Assembly (NCBI GenBank): GCA_938015295.1
Contig: CALLQB010000112.1
Location: 1 to 33,095, forward strand
Source: an uncultured Acidimicrobiales bacterium
Lineage (GTDB): Bacteria > Actinomycetota > Acidimicrobiia > Acidimicrobiales > SHLQ01
DNA length: 33,095 bases
Direction of reading: 5' to 3'
Both the position numbers and the translations under genes were made by a program. Positions 15,528 through 23,282 of the stretch are shown here, piece after piece; position 1 is the first letter of the stretch; the number at the start of each line of letters is the position of its first letter. Under the pieces are notes generated by a model, which saw only the letters and a program-made list of their open reading frames with translations, ran no database searches and was not told the origin of the DNA.

Positions 15528-16501
15528 CATCGGAGATGGTCCCGGGTGCCTCGACACACCCTCCTGCCGACTACATCGAGGAAACCCGGTCGTTGTACTC
15601 GTCGTTGGGGTACGACGCATACCGGTGGGCCGAGCGTACCGAGACCGTACCGCTGACCCCGCTAGCCAAACCGCTATCTGCATGCAAGGTTGCCCTCGTA
15701 GGCTCTGGCGGGGTGTACCGCGCCGGACAGATCGCGTTTAGCACCCACGACGACACCTCGATCCGGGCGATTCCCAGCGACACTCCCGCCGCCGAGCTTC
15801 GCACTGCCCACTTCGCCTACGACCAGGCTGATGCGCGCAACGATCCCAACGTGATCTTCCCGCTGGACCGACTGGCCGAACTGGCCAACGAAGGGGTCAT
15901 TGGTTCAGTCGCTGACAACGCCTATGCATTCATGGGCGGCATCTACTCAACCCGTCGTCTCGAAGCTGAATTGGTGCCAACACTGCTCGAGCAACTCAAG
16001 GCGGCCGAGGTCGATCTTGTGCTGTTGGTTCCTGTTTGACCGGTCTGTCATCAGTCGGTCGGACTGCTTGCTCGCCATATAGAAACAGCCGGTATACCCA
16101 CCATCGGGTTTACCTCGGCGCGTACCATCACGGCGTCTGCCAACCCGCCTCGATCCGTTTTCGTCGACGCGCCGTTGGGCCACACCACTGGTGCGCCGCA
16201 CGATGCTGAAGGTCAGCGTGCGCTGCTTACCGAGGGGCTCAACGCCGCAGCAGCGATAGCCGAGTCCGGAACGATCATCGATCTGCCGTACCGGTGGACC
16301 GATGACGACTGGCGCTCGAGTCCACTGTCGTGGAGTCGTCGACGCCAAGACAGCGGATCAAGCGGTTTGAATGCTGGCGACACCCGCACCGGAAGGTCGA
16401 AGGAACCGGTGTATCAAACAGAAGCCGATGCCGCGCTCGCGGCAGAACGCAGTTTCGACGAGCATTGCCTCACGTGTATTGGTTTGCCCGCAGAAACCTG
16501 A
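15524..16501 (+). CDS. GrdB-like selenoprotein (glycine/betaine/sarcosine/D-proline reductase family), TGA = Sec
   Basis: 325 residues if TGA 16037-16039 is read as selenocysteine (residue 172). Conventional calling would stop at 171 residues after LLVPV. The frame stays open past the TGA for 153 more codons and continues the protein naturally: LVPV-U-PVCHQSVGLLARHIE, then AGIPTIGFTS, NPPRSVFVDAPLGHTTGAP and GTIIDLPYRW. This resembles the small GrdB-related family, in which U/C-x-x-C follows a beta strand; here U172-P-V-C175 would be the redox pair. A second CLTC lies near the C-terminus. A hairpin fitting a bacterial SECIS begins 12 nt after the TGA. GTG start overlaps the pepA stop, with AGAAGG as ribosome site. 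Substrate unknown. The sel genes are not in the window. Alternative: a nonsense mutation, judged unlikely. Confidence 0.85.
16040..16075 (+). promoter_or_regulatory. Candidate bacterial SECIS element
   Basis: CAGTC (16052-16056) and GACTG (16062-16066) pair perfectly around the loop GGTCG, with weaker pairs below across mismatches. The loop starts 17 nt after the TGA and with GG, matching the usual rule for bacterial SECIS (apical loop roughly 16-37 nt after UGA, G in its first two positions). It would recruit SelB. The structure is my own manual fold. Confidence 0.65.
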
Positions 16502-16518
16502 ACCTTGCCACAGCGCTC

Positions 16519-17346
16519 CTAGCCTCGAGAGGCGAGCTGGCGGCACGCATCGGCTGTTTCGGTATTGAGCGGAAACCAACTTTCGATACGGAGCTCGTCG
16601 AGCGTGACGTTGTTCGGAGCGTTGAACGCAGTGATGGTGGTGAGAAACGACAGTGTCGTGTGTCCGACCCGAAGATCGAGCGTCAGATGCGGATCGTTCT
16701 GTGCTGCTGGGTCAGGCTGACGCCAGGCTTCGGGAACACCAGGCGCTGCAAGCAGCTCGGCGAGCAGTTCCTGCAGCCCATCATCTTGGGGGCGATGGAG
16801 TAGCTCGCGTTGTAGACGCCGGAGAGCGTCGCAAGCAACCTCATCCCACGTCGGCATGATTTCGCGCACCTCCGCGCCAAACATGACCCTCAGGAGATTG
16901 ATGTCACCGTGGCCAAGATCGAGACCGCCGAGCTCAAGCAACAGACGTGCTGCACGGTTGGTTCGCACAATCTGGTAGAGCCGATCGACAACAATGAGCG
17001 GGAATGGCTCGTGGTGGTCGAGCATCGCTGTTAGAGCCACCCCCAGACTTCCATCGAGAGTTTCGTCGACCGTTTGTTCGGCGTACCGCCCCTCGAAACC
17101 AGCGGCCCGAAGGAGATCATTTCGCTCACGAAGAGGAACATCGAGCGTCTCGGCGAGGTAGAGGACCATCTCAACGCTCGGTTGTGATCGGCCGGTTTCG
17201 AGAAAACTGATGTGTCGGGCCGAGACGTCGGAAGAAACAGCAAGATCGAGCTGACTCATACCCCGCACGCCGCGCCAGTACTTGAGGTGCGCGGCGAAAA
17301 CGCGATCGGACCGCGAGCGGTCTTGTCTTTGCTGCGGTGCTGCCAC
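16519..17346 (-). CDS. XRE/MmyB-type transcriptional regulator
   Basis: About 275 residues from GTG 17346 (frame open to 17421, but that part has no visible support). N-terminal helix-turn-helix: FAAHLKYWRGVRGMSQLDLAVSSDVSARHISFLETGRSQPS, followed by a ligand-binding domain of the MmyB/MLTR kind (ALTAMLDHHEPFPLIVVDRLYQIVRTNRAARLLL; LLRVMF; VGHTTLSFLTTITAFNAP; IESWFPLNTETADACRQL). Such regulators usually sit next to and control a short-chain dehydrogenase or hydrolase gene; here an alpha/beta hydrolase is divergent with about 86 bp between starts. That gap contains TACCCGACCAGGTA (17383-17396), a TACC-N6-GGTA inverted repeat that could be the operator. Its 3' end lies 17 bp from the convergent selenoprotein stop. 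The ligand is unknown. Confidence 0.92.
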   Translation of the reverse strand: MAAPQQRQDRSRSDRVFAAHLKYWRGVRGMSQLDLAVSSDVSARHISFLETGRSQPSVEMVLYLAETLDVPLRERNDLLRAAGFEGRYAEQTVDETLDGSLGVALTAMLDHHEPFPLIVVDRLYQIVRTNRAARLLLELGGLDLGHGDINLLRVMFGAEVREIMPTWDEVACDALRRLQRELLHRPQDDGLQELLAELLAAPGVPEAWRQPDPAAQNDPHLTLDLRVGHTTLSFLTTITAFNAPNNVTLDELRIESWFPLNTETADACRQLASRG

Positions 17347-17432
17347 AGCCGAATCGTAGGGCCATGCCGCAGCGTCGACACCTACCCGACCAGGTAATCG
17401 TGGCCGCCGGTGCGCCGCCATACGTTCAGTTC

Positions 17433-18275
17433 ATGACAACCAACACCTTCATCGACATCGGCCACACCAACGTGGCCTACGAATCCATCGGTAGCGGCCC
17501 AGATGTGTTGTTCATCCACGGTTGGCCGCTTCACCGAGAGAGCTGGCGCGAGGTGATCGCTGGTTTGGACGGCTATCGGTGTCACCTCATCGACCTTCCC
17601 GGTGCGGGACAGTCGCGCGCGACGCCAGAGACGCCCAGCAGTCTTTCCGGACACGCAGAGTCGGTGGTTCGCGTGATCGACCAACTTGGCCTCGACCAGC
17701 TCAGCTTGGTGGCCAACGACAGCGGTGGAATCTTTGCCCGGATGGCAGCTGCAGAGCGGCCCGAGCAAATCTCTTCTTTGGTGCTTTCCGGTACCGAAAT
17801 TCCTCACCATCACTCCTGGCAGCTCGCCTTGTACTCGCTGCTCGCCAACCTTCCAGGCGAAGAAAACGCTCTCAATGTCATGTTGAGTGACAGCGTCCTC
17901 GCAGGCTCGCCAATCGCCCTGGGCGGCTCGTTCCACGACCCGTCGACTCTCAGCCCTCGATTCACGGCGATGCTGCTCGACCTCTTCACCGATCCCGAGC
18001 TGAACAAAAGCCAGATTGCCCTGATTCGCGACTTCGACACCGACGTGGTCGACCGCCTCGTCGAGGTACACGCGAAGCTAGCAATGCCGACCTTGCTGAT
18101 ATGGGGCGAAGACGATCCATTCTTTCCTGCCGAGAAAGCCCGGGAAATGGCAGCCCAGTTTGCCGGACCTGCCACGTTCGCAGCGGTGCCCAACGCCAAG
18201 CTGTTCGTGCACGAAGAACATCCGGTCCGGTTCGCCGAACTCACACGCGCCTTTCTCGACGAGGTGTCGCGTTGA
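17433..18275 (+). CDS. Alpha/beta hydrolase, Asp-nucleophile type
   Basis: 280 residues from ATG 17433. Alpha/beta hydrolase fold: oxyanion-hole motif HGWP in VLFIHGWPLHRESW, nucleophile elbow LVANDSGGIFA, acid in LLIWGEDDPFF and catalytic His in FVHEEHPVRFAEL. In the elbow pattern small-x-Nuc-x-Gly the nucleophile position is Asp (A-N-D-S-G), as in haloalkane or fluoroacetate dehalogenases and epoxide hydrolases, rather than the Ser of esterases. So an Asp-ester mechanism is expected; the substrate cannot be told. Divergent from the XRE/MmyB regulator, which is its probable controller. Confidence 0.9.
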   Translation: MTTNTFIDIGHTNVAYESIGSGPDVLFIHGWPLHRESWREVIAGLDGYRCHLIDLPGAGQSRATPETPSSLSGHAESVVRVIDQLGLDQLSLVANDSGGIFARMAAAERPEQISSLVLSGTEIPHHHSWQLALYSLLANLPGEENALNVMLSDSVLAGSPIALGGSFHDPSTLSPRFTAMLLDLFTDPELNKSQIALIRDFDTDVVDRLVEVHAKLAMPTLLIWGEDDPFFPAEKAREMAAQFAGPATFAAVPNAKLFVHEEHPVRFAELTRAFLDEVSR

Positions 18276-18363
18276 GGTCGGTGTAGTACGAACTGCCGTC
18301 GATGAAACCAGGCGCCTCTGCCCGGCTCGGAAGTTTCGCCGAGTGCAACTACAGTGCGCTGCG

Positions 18364-18759
18364 GTGAATGAGGGACTTGCAGCAGCCGCGATGTTGGGCG
18401 TCGCCGCGTTACTTTCGGCGGTAGTGGTTGTCTTCGGGCTAACCGAGGAGGACCTGCCGCTCTTTGCCGCCAATGGCGAGACCGCGCTGGTTCAGGCGAT
18501 CGACAACGCGTTTGCGCCCGTCGAGCAGACGATTGTCGCCGGCACCGAGATGGTTTGGCTCAACCGTGGCCGGAACGACCACAACATCGTTCCCGAAGAC
18601 CGCGACCCCACATGGTTGTTTGAAGACGACGTGTTCGCTCCCGGCGACGAGGTGTCGTATGTCTTTCAAACGCCGGGGACCTACCGTTATTACTGCAGTA
18701 TTCATGGCAACCTAACAACCGGTATGCCGGGCGTGGTTGTGGTGACTGCGCCATCTTGA
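18364..18759 (+). CDS. Membrane-anchored cupredoxin (type 1 copper protein)
   Basis: 131 residues from GTG 18364. One N-terminal membrane helix (about 4-28, LAAAAMLGVAALLSAVVVVFGL) anchors an exported plastocyanin-like domain. The type 1 copper ligands are visible: His in RNDHNIV, then Cys, His and Met in YYCSIHGNLTTGMPG, the C-x2-H-x5-M arrangement of plastocyanin-like proteins. It would carry electrons or bind copper at the outer membrane face. The next gene (beta-helix lipoprotein) begins 11 bp later with GAGAGG before its ATG, so they form one transcription unit. NosD-like beta-helix proteins often accompany copper enzymes, which fits this pairing, though no copper oxidase is present. The start is uncertain, as no clear ribosome site is seen. 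Confidence 0.85.
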   Translation: MNEGLAAAAMLGVAALLSAVVVVFGLTEEDLPLFAANGETALVQAIDNAFAPVEQTIVAGTEMVWLNRGRNDHNIVPEDRDPTWLFEDDVFAPGDEVSYVFQTPGTYRYYCSIHGNLTTGMPGVVVVTAPS

Positions 18760-18770
18760 GAGGGACGTTC

Positions 18771-20234
18771 ATGTCAGAGTCAACCGCAGAAACATCTGCA
18801 TCTTCACGGCGACTTCGTGCGTCGATGTTGGCCGTACTGGTCAGCTTTTCGTTGATCGCGGCTGCCTGCGGCGGCGGGTCGAGCGATGCGGACAGTGCAG
18901 TAACGGCCGACGACGAGACGTCAGAGGTTACCGACAGCGAAACCACTGAAGCCCCTGCCGGGACGGCGGCACCGAGCGGACCGGCAACTCACCTTGTCCC
19001 CGACGACTTTCCCACGATCCAAGCGGCGGTCGATGCGGCGGCCTCTGGCGATCTGATCCTGATCGCTCCGGGCACCTACAACGAGGCAGTCGACGTCGAG
19101 ACCGACGACCTGGTCATCCGCGGCGTCGATCGCAACACCGTTATCCTCGATGGCCAGTTCGAACTTGAGAACGGCATCCGCATCCTTGGTGCCGACGGGG
19201 TGGCGGTCGAAAACATGACCGCGATGAACTACACAAAAAACGGTTTCTTCTGGACCTCCGACATCACCGGCTACCGCGGCTCCTACCTCACTGCTATCCG
19301 CAACGGTGACTACGGCGTCTATGCCTTCGGCGCACGCGACGGTCTGCTCGAGCACTCGTACGCATCGGGAAGCCCCGACGCTGGCTTCTATATCGGCCAG
19401 TGTTTTCCCTGCAATGCCGTGATCGACGATGTCATTAGCGAATACAACGGACTCGGCTACTCGGGCACGAACTCGGGCGGCGACCTCTACATCATCAACT
19501 CGACATGGCGTTTCAATCGGGCCGGCATCGTGCCGAACTCGGGAAGTTATGAGGGCTGTGCTCCAGAGCGCGAGACCACGATTGTCGGCAACCTCGTCTA
19601 CGGCAACAGCAACCCGGAAACTGCAGCCATCGACGCAGCGCTACTAGCGATGGGTAACGGCATCGCAGTCATTGGCGGCATCGATAACGTCGTAGAGCGC
19701 AACCGAGTGTGGGATCATGATGTTGCCGGCATCGCTGTAGCTCCGTTCCCCGAAGACAACCCGATCAACAGGGTGCCCGATGAGTACCCGGTCGACTGTC
19801 TCGAGAACGCGATTCCAGCGCTTCCTGATGATGCTGCAAGTTTGCCCGGCACCTTGTTCTGGGAAGCGAAGACCAACGTCGTTCGTGGCAACGTCATCAC
19901 CGACTCCCGGACAGCTGACCTCATCGTCGTGCAGTCGAAAGAGCACGGCAACCGGTTCTGCGACAACGACGTCAGCAGCACCTTGCCATCCGATCTGCAG
20001 ACCCTTGCGCCGTGCGATGGCGAGTTGCTCGATCTTGGTGGCGAAGCGTTCGTCGTCTTCCTTCGCCTGATCGAGGAGACCCGACCACCGTCGGTCGATT
20101 ACCAGGCGGTCGATCTGCCCGATCCTGGTCCTCAGCCCACAATGCCCGACGCCGAGTCGGCCGAGCCAGAACCGGCTCGCAAACCAGCATTTCCCGACAC
20201 GACGTCGATAACGGTACCTGACGCCCCAGAATAG
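18771..20234 (+). CDS. Beta-helix (NosD-like) lipoprotein
   Basis: 487 residues from ATG 18771, chosen for GAGAGG just upstream. N-terminal lipoprotein signal with lipobox-like LIAAAC (Cys about 33), a Ser/Thr/Asp/Glu-rich linker, then a right-handed parallel beta-helix domain (about 75-400): FPTIQAAVDAAASGDLILIAPGTYNEAVDV opens it as in NosD/pectin-lyase-like proteins, followed by repeated NxV/GNxI rungs (ENGIRILGADGVAVENM, VVRGNVITDS, VVERNRVWDHDVAGI). A Pro-rich acidic tail closes it. Paired cysteines (CFPC, plus C in GCAPE and DCLEN) suggest disulfides. The family binds or processes polysaccharide or assists copper sites; the role here is open. Middle gene of the cupredoxin/beta-helix/DUF1996 unit, 4 bp before the next. 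Confidence 0.9.
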   Translation: MSESTAETSASSRRLRASMLAVLVSFSLIAAACGGGSSDADSAVTADDETSEVTDSETTEAPAGTAAPSGPATHLVPDDFPTIQAAVDAAASGDLILIAPGTYNEAVDVETDDLVIRGVDRNTVILDGQFELENGIRILGADGVAVENMTAMNYTKNGFFWTSDITGYRGSYLTAIRNGDYGVYAFGARDGLLEHSYASGSPDAGFYIGQCFPCNAVIDDVISEYNGLGYSGTNSGGDLYIINSTWRFNRAGIVPNSGSYEGCAPERETTIVGNLVYGNSNPETAAIDAALLAMGNGIAVIGGIDNVVERNRVWDHDVAGIAVAPFPEDNPINRVPDEYPVDCLENAIPALPDDAASLPGTLFWEAKTNVVRGNVITDSRTADLIVVQSKEHGNRFCDNDVSSTLPSDLQTLAPCDGELLDLGGEAFVVFLRLIEETRPPSVDYQAVDLPDPGPQPTMPDAESAEPEPARKPAFPDTTSITVPDAPE

Positions 20235-20238
20235 AACC

Positions 20239-21147
20239 ATGGCGAGACAACGTCTGAACGTGCTGACGCTGCTGCTGGTAGTCGCGCTGGTGGCCTCATC
20301 ATGTGGCGGCACCGGCTTGGGCGCCACCGACACCGATGCCGTAGCGGCTTCGGGCGACGACGAGCCCCAGGTGCTTGGTAGGCCGATCGACCCCGATGAG
20401 GTTTCGATAGATCTGCCAAGCGAAGGGCCTTATCAGGGAAGCTTTCAGACGTTTTGTGGCTACTCGCATTCGTTGCAGGATGACCCGATTGTTTCGCCTG
20501 GGGTGCCGGGCGTTTCACATTTGCACGACTTCTTCGGCAACGTCGGTATCGATGCGACGAGCGACTACGAGACAGCTCTTGCTGATGATTCGACGTGTGC
20601 AATCAAGCAGGACACCGCCTCGTATTGGACGCCGGCAGTCTTTCTCGATGGCGTGCCGATCGTACCTACCCAGTCACTGGCCTATTACCGGGTCGCGGAT
20701 GGCGTAGCGCTGGAAGACGTCGTGCCGTTTCCGGCCGATCTTATGATGGTCGCCGGCAACCAGTCTTCGACCGAACCGCAGGACCCAACCCACGCCGGCT
20801 GGTCGTGTGGCAACAGCCCAAACATCACCGCCGAGCCAACCGAGTGCGCCGGCTCAAGTGTGCGGCTGCGGTTGGTGTTTCCCGACTGCTGGAACGGCGA
20901 AGATCTGCGGTCGCTCGACAACAGCCATGTGGCCAGGTCGGGAAGCAGTGGCTGCCCCGATACGCATCCGGTTGTGATGCCCGAACTCGAGTTCTCGGTG
21001 ATGTATCCGCCGTTTGATCCCCGCGCCGAGATGCGTTTGGCGTCCGGCTCAGCGCTAACCGCCCACGGCGACTTCTGGAACGCCTGGAATCAAGACCGGT
21101 TGGCCAACGAGGTGGCCCGCTGCCTCCGCCGAAACGTCTACTGCTAG
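20239..21147 (+). CDS. DUF1996 lipoprotein
   Basis: 302 residues. Lipoprotein signal with lipobox VASSC (Cys about 22), a short Asp-rich linker, then a DUF1996 domain: GVSHLHDFFGN, ASYWTPAVFLDG, LVFPDCWNGEDLRS, CPDTHPVVMPELEFSVMYP and a C-terminal HGDFWNAWN. Conserved His/Asp/Cys positions are clustered, suggesting a metal or sugar site, but the function of this family is not established; it is common in secreted fungal and actinobacterial proteins. Six or more Cys suggest disulfides on the cell surface. Starts 4 bp after the beta-helix gene, ends 28 bp before palindrome copy 2, which probably terminates the operon. Confidence 0.9.
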   Translation: MARQRLNVLTLLLVVALVASSCGGTGLGATDTDAVAASGDDEPQVLGRPIDPDEVSIDLPSEGPYQGSFQTFCGYSHSLQDDPIVSPGVPGVSHLHDFFGNVGIDATSDYETALADDSTCAIKQDTASYWTPAVFLDGVPIVPTQSLAYYRVADGVALEDVVPFPADLMMVAGNQSSTEPQDPTHAGWSCGNSPNITAEPTECAGSSVRLRLVFPDCWNGEDLRSLDNSHVARSGSSGCPDTHPVVMPELEFSVMYPPFDPRAEMRLASGSALTAHGDFWNAWNQDRLANEVARCLRRNVYC

Positions 21148-21175
21148 CCGTCCAACGCTCCCCCCAGGTCGTAAT

Positions 21176-21218
21176 CTCGTGACACACGGCGACAATTCTT
21201 GTCGCCTGGTGTCACGAG
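21176..21218 (+). repeat. 43-bp palindrome family, copy 2
   Basis: Inverted repeat with two mismatches in the arms (CACACGG versus CACCAGG) and loop TTC, preceded by AAT and followed by TTTT on the plus strand. It lies at the convergent ends of the DUF1996 operon and the adenylate cyclase gene. The TGA in its right arm (minus strand) is the stop codon of the cyclase. Confidence 0.92.
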
Positions 21219-22366
21219 TTTTCGTTTGTGTGGGGGGATTCGAGACCTTGGGGCTCGACGGCGACGACTTCGACCTCGTTGACAAAACCTTTGAGCACTC
21301 GTTGGCCCGCTGGTCGAAAAGCGAAAGCTAGGTTGTCGCCGACTGCATCTGCAGTGGCGCGATCGGTAAGGGTCTGTGCGCTGTCGGCCTCTGCCCCGAG
21401 GCGTGCTGCCAGATTCACCACCCGTCCGTAGTAGTCGCCGCCACGCGAGATGAGCTCGCCGTAGGCCACACCAGCGCGCGGCGTCGCATCGAATTCGCTG
21501 AACGCGAAGATGAGTTCCTCGGCGATCGCGAGCGCGTTGGCCGGGTCTGCGTCGATAAACATCACCTCGTCGCCGATGAGCTTCACCACCCGACCGCCAC
21601 GGCCTCCAACGACCTGAAAGGCAGCTTGCTCGAACGCGCGGACGAAGTCGTCGAGTTCATTCGGGGCCATCGAGTCGGTTCGAGGCGTGAAACCTACGAT
21701 GTCGACGAACCCCACCGCCATATTGAGATTCGACCGTTGTGCCCGGTCGCCGACGATCTGCCCCTCGTCGCTGCGGCGAACCGAATCGAGCAGCCTCCGC
21801 TTGAAGATCGCCCGCATCGGGACAAAAAGCTGATCGATGAGCTGCGCTGACTCGAAGTTCTTTCGGGCGAACTCGACTTCTGTCGCTCCGCGGGCGTTCA
21901 TATCTGAAGCGACGTCAATTCGAAAGAGCGAAGTCGATGCATCGGCAACGTGGCTCATCGATGCCGAAAGTGACCGGGTGAAATACAAAAGTTCTTCGTC
22001 GCTGAAGAAGTCTCGGGCCAGATTGAACGACGAGAAACTGGCAATGTCGAGTTCGGTGTATTCATCGTCAGCGCCGTAGCCAGATGCGTCGCGAAGATCG
22101 TTGAAATCGTCTTCGCTAAGACCCAGGCGCTCGCGTGCGTCCGCAGCGCTGATCCGCTCGCCGGGAGACAGAATGCGTTCGTTGATGCCTCGAATAACGT
22201 TGTCGTCGTTTAGGCCAGCGTGCTGCTCGGCGTGGATACCCACCGATTCGTAGAACGCGAAGACCTCGAGCGTCGCTTCGGCGTTGCCAGCGGCTGGGTC
22301 AAACAGGCCAGCATCGGTCCACCGTTTCGCAAGCGCTTCCAACTCGTCGTCTTGATCGGGCGCCAT
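21212..22366 (-). CDS. Class III adenylate cyclase with N-terminal regulatory domain
   Basis: 384 residues. N-terminal part (about 1-200) is helical and resembles the autoinhibitory domain of Rv1264-like soluble cyclases (KRWTDAGLFDP, then LGLSEDDFNDLRDASGYG). The C-terminal catalytic domain (about 215-370) has both metal aspartates (FVDIVGFT; GDEVMFID), the adenine-specifying Lys (VVKLIGDE), an Asp in GDYYGRVVN and the transition-state Asn and Arg in VNLAARLG. All canonical residues are present, so it should make cAMP as a homodimer. It starts 27 bp after the SDR gene, so it is probably the last gene of the enoyl-CoA hydratase/SDR operon. The last codons and stop (ENS*) come from the palindrome at 21176-21218. 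Confidence 0.92.
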   Translation of the reverse strand: MAPDQDDELEALAKRWTDAGLFDPAAGNAEATLEVFAFYESVGIHAEQHAGLNDDNVIRGINERILSPGERISAADARERLGLSEDDFNDLRDASGYGADDEYTELDIASFSSFNLARDFFSDEELLYFTRSLSASMSHVADASTSLFRIDVASDMNARGATEVEFARKNFESAQLIDQLFVPMRAIFKRRLLDSVRRSDEGQIVGDRAQRSNLNMAVGFVDIVGFTPRTDSMAPNELDDFVRAFEQAAFQVVGGRGGRVVKLIGDEVMFIDADPANALAIAEELIFAFSEFDATPRAGVAYGELISRGGDYYGRVVNLAARLGAEADSAQTLTDRATADAVGDNLAFAFRPAGQRVLKGFVNEVEVVAVEPQGLESPHTNENS

Positions 22367-22393
22367 GGCTGACAGCGTAGTCAGTCTTGCTCG

Positions 22394-23281
22394 TCAGGTG
22401 ATCGAGAATGGATCCTTGCCCATTTGATCTCGCACGCTGACCACCGGGGGATTGGCAAGGGTGCGCCGTTGCCAGTTTGCTCCGTCGACCACCAGAGTGT
22501 GCCCAGTGATGAACCGAGCGTAGGGCGATGCCAGAAACGTTGCCGCCCATCCGAGTTCCTGTCGTTTACCCACCCGCAACGCCGGTTGGCTCGCGTCTTT
22601 GTCGTGGAAACGTTCGAGGTTGCCCTGAATATCAGCGGTCATGTCCTCATGCGGCATGAGCCCGGGCACAAGACAATTGACCTGGATGCCGTAAGGCCCC
22701 CACTCGACAGCGAGCGACTCGGTGAGGTTCTTCACGCCAGCTTTGGCAGCCGACGAGTGAGCAAAACCGGGGCCGCCAGTCCAAGCATAGGAGGCGCCGA
22801 TGTTAATAATCGACGCCGGTGAACCGGCGTCGAGGTGGCGGCGGCCGAACTCGCGTGCGCAGAAGAAGGTACCGTTGAGGGTGATGTCGACCACGGTGCG
22901 CCAGGCGTTGGGCGACATGTCTTCAGCCGGCACCGGAAAGTTCGCCGCAGCGTTGTTCACCAGCACCTGCGGCATTCCGAAGGCTTCGGTTGCTGCGTCA
23001 AAGGCGGCAGCGATTGCGTCTGGTTCGCGAATATCGCACTCGACGGCGAGCACCTCGGCGCCCAATTCTTGCATCGCCGTAGCCCCCGCCTCGAGGTGCT
23101 TTGACTTACGGCTGGCGATGACTACCGGAGCCCCGAGTCGGGCGAACTCGCTCGCAATTGCTTTGCCGAGGCCGGTTCCTCCGCCGGTGATGAACACCGG
23201 CACGCCGTCGAAGGTGCCCGGCTTTAGGGCAGTCTCACCGGTAGGTGGCGGAGCGGGGATGCCCCGGGGCTGTGTGGCCAT
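22394..23281 (-). CDS. SDR oxidoreductase, 2,4-dienoyl-CoA reductase type
   Basis: 295 residues from ATG 23281, preceded by GAGGAAG and 1 bp from the upstream stop. Rossmann motif TGGGTGLG, NNAAAN, and the active-site region ASYAWTGGPGFAHSSAAKAG. There is no classical YxxxK; instead a Tyr lies 15 residues before the Lys, the spacing of mitochondrial-type 2,4-dienoyl-CoA reductases, followed by the DECR-like LAVEWGPYGIQVNCLVPG. So an NADPH-dependent 2,4-dienoyl-CoA reductase or a close relative acting in unsaturated fatty-acid oxidation is likely. Paired with enoyl-CoA hydratase, which supports this. Other SDR substrates remain possible. Confidence 0.9.
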   Translation of the reverse strand: MATQPRGIPAPPPTGETALKPGTFDGVPVFITGGGTGLGKAIASEFARLGAPVVIASRKSKHLEAGATAMQELGAEVLAVECDIREPDAIAAAFDAATEAFGMPQVLVNNAAANFPVPAEDMSPNAWRTVVDITLNGTFFCAREFGRRHLDAGSPASIINIGASYAWTGGPGFAHSSAAKAGVKNLTESLAVEWGPYGIQVNCLVPGLMPHEDMTADIQGNLERFHDKDASQPALRVGKRQELGWAATFLASPYARFITGHTLVVDGANWQRRTLANPPVVSVRDQMGKDPFSIT

Positions 23282-23282
23282 G

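Noticed and set aside
16037..16039. TGA as a true stop leaving a 171-residue protein and a separate 108-residue gene at 16175
   Set aside because: Same frame, family-like sequence directly after the TGA, U-x-x-C pattern and SECIS-like hairpin all favour read-through.
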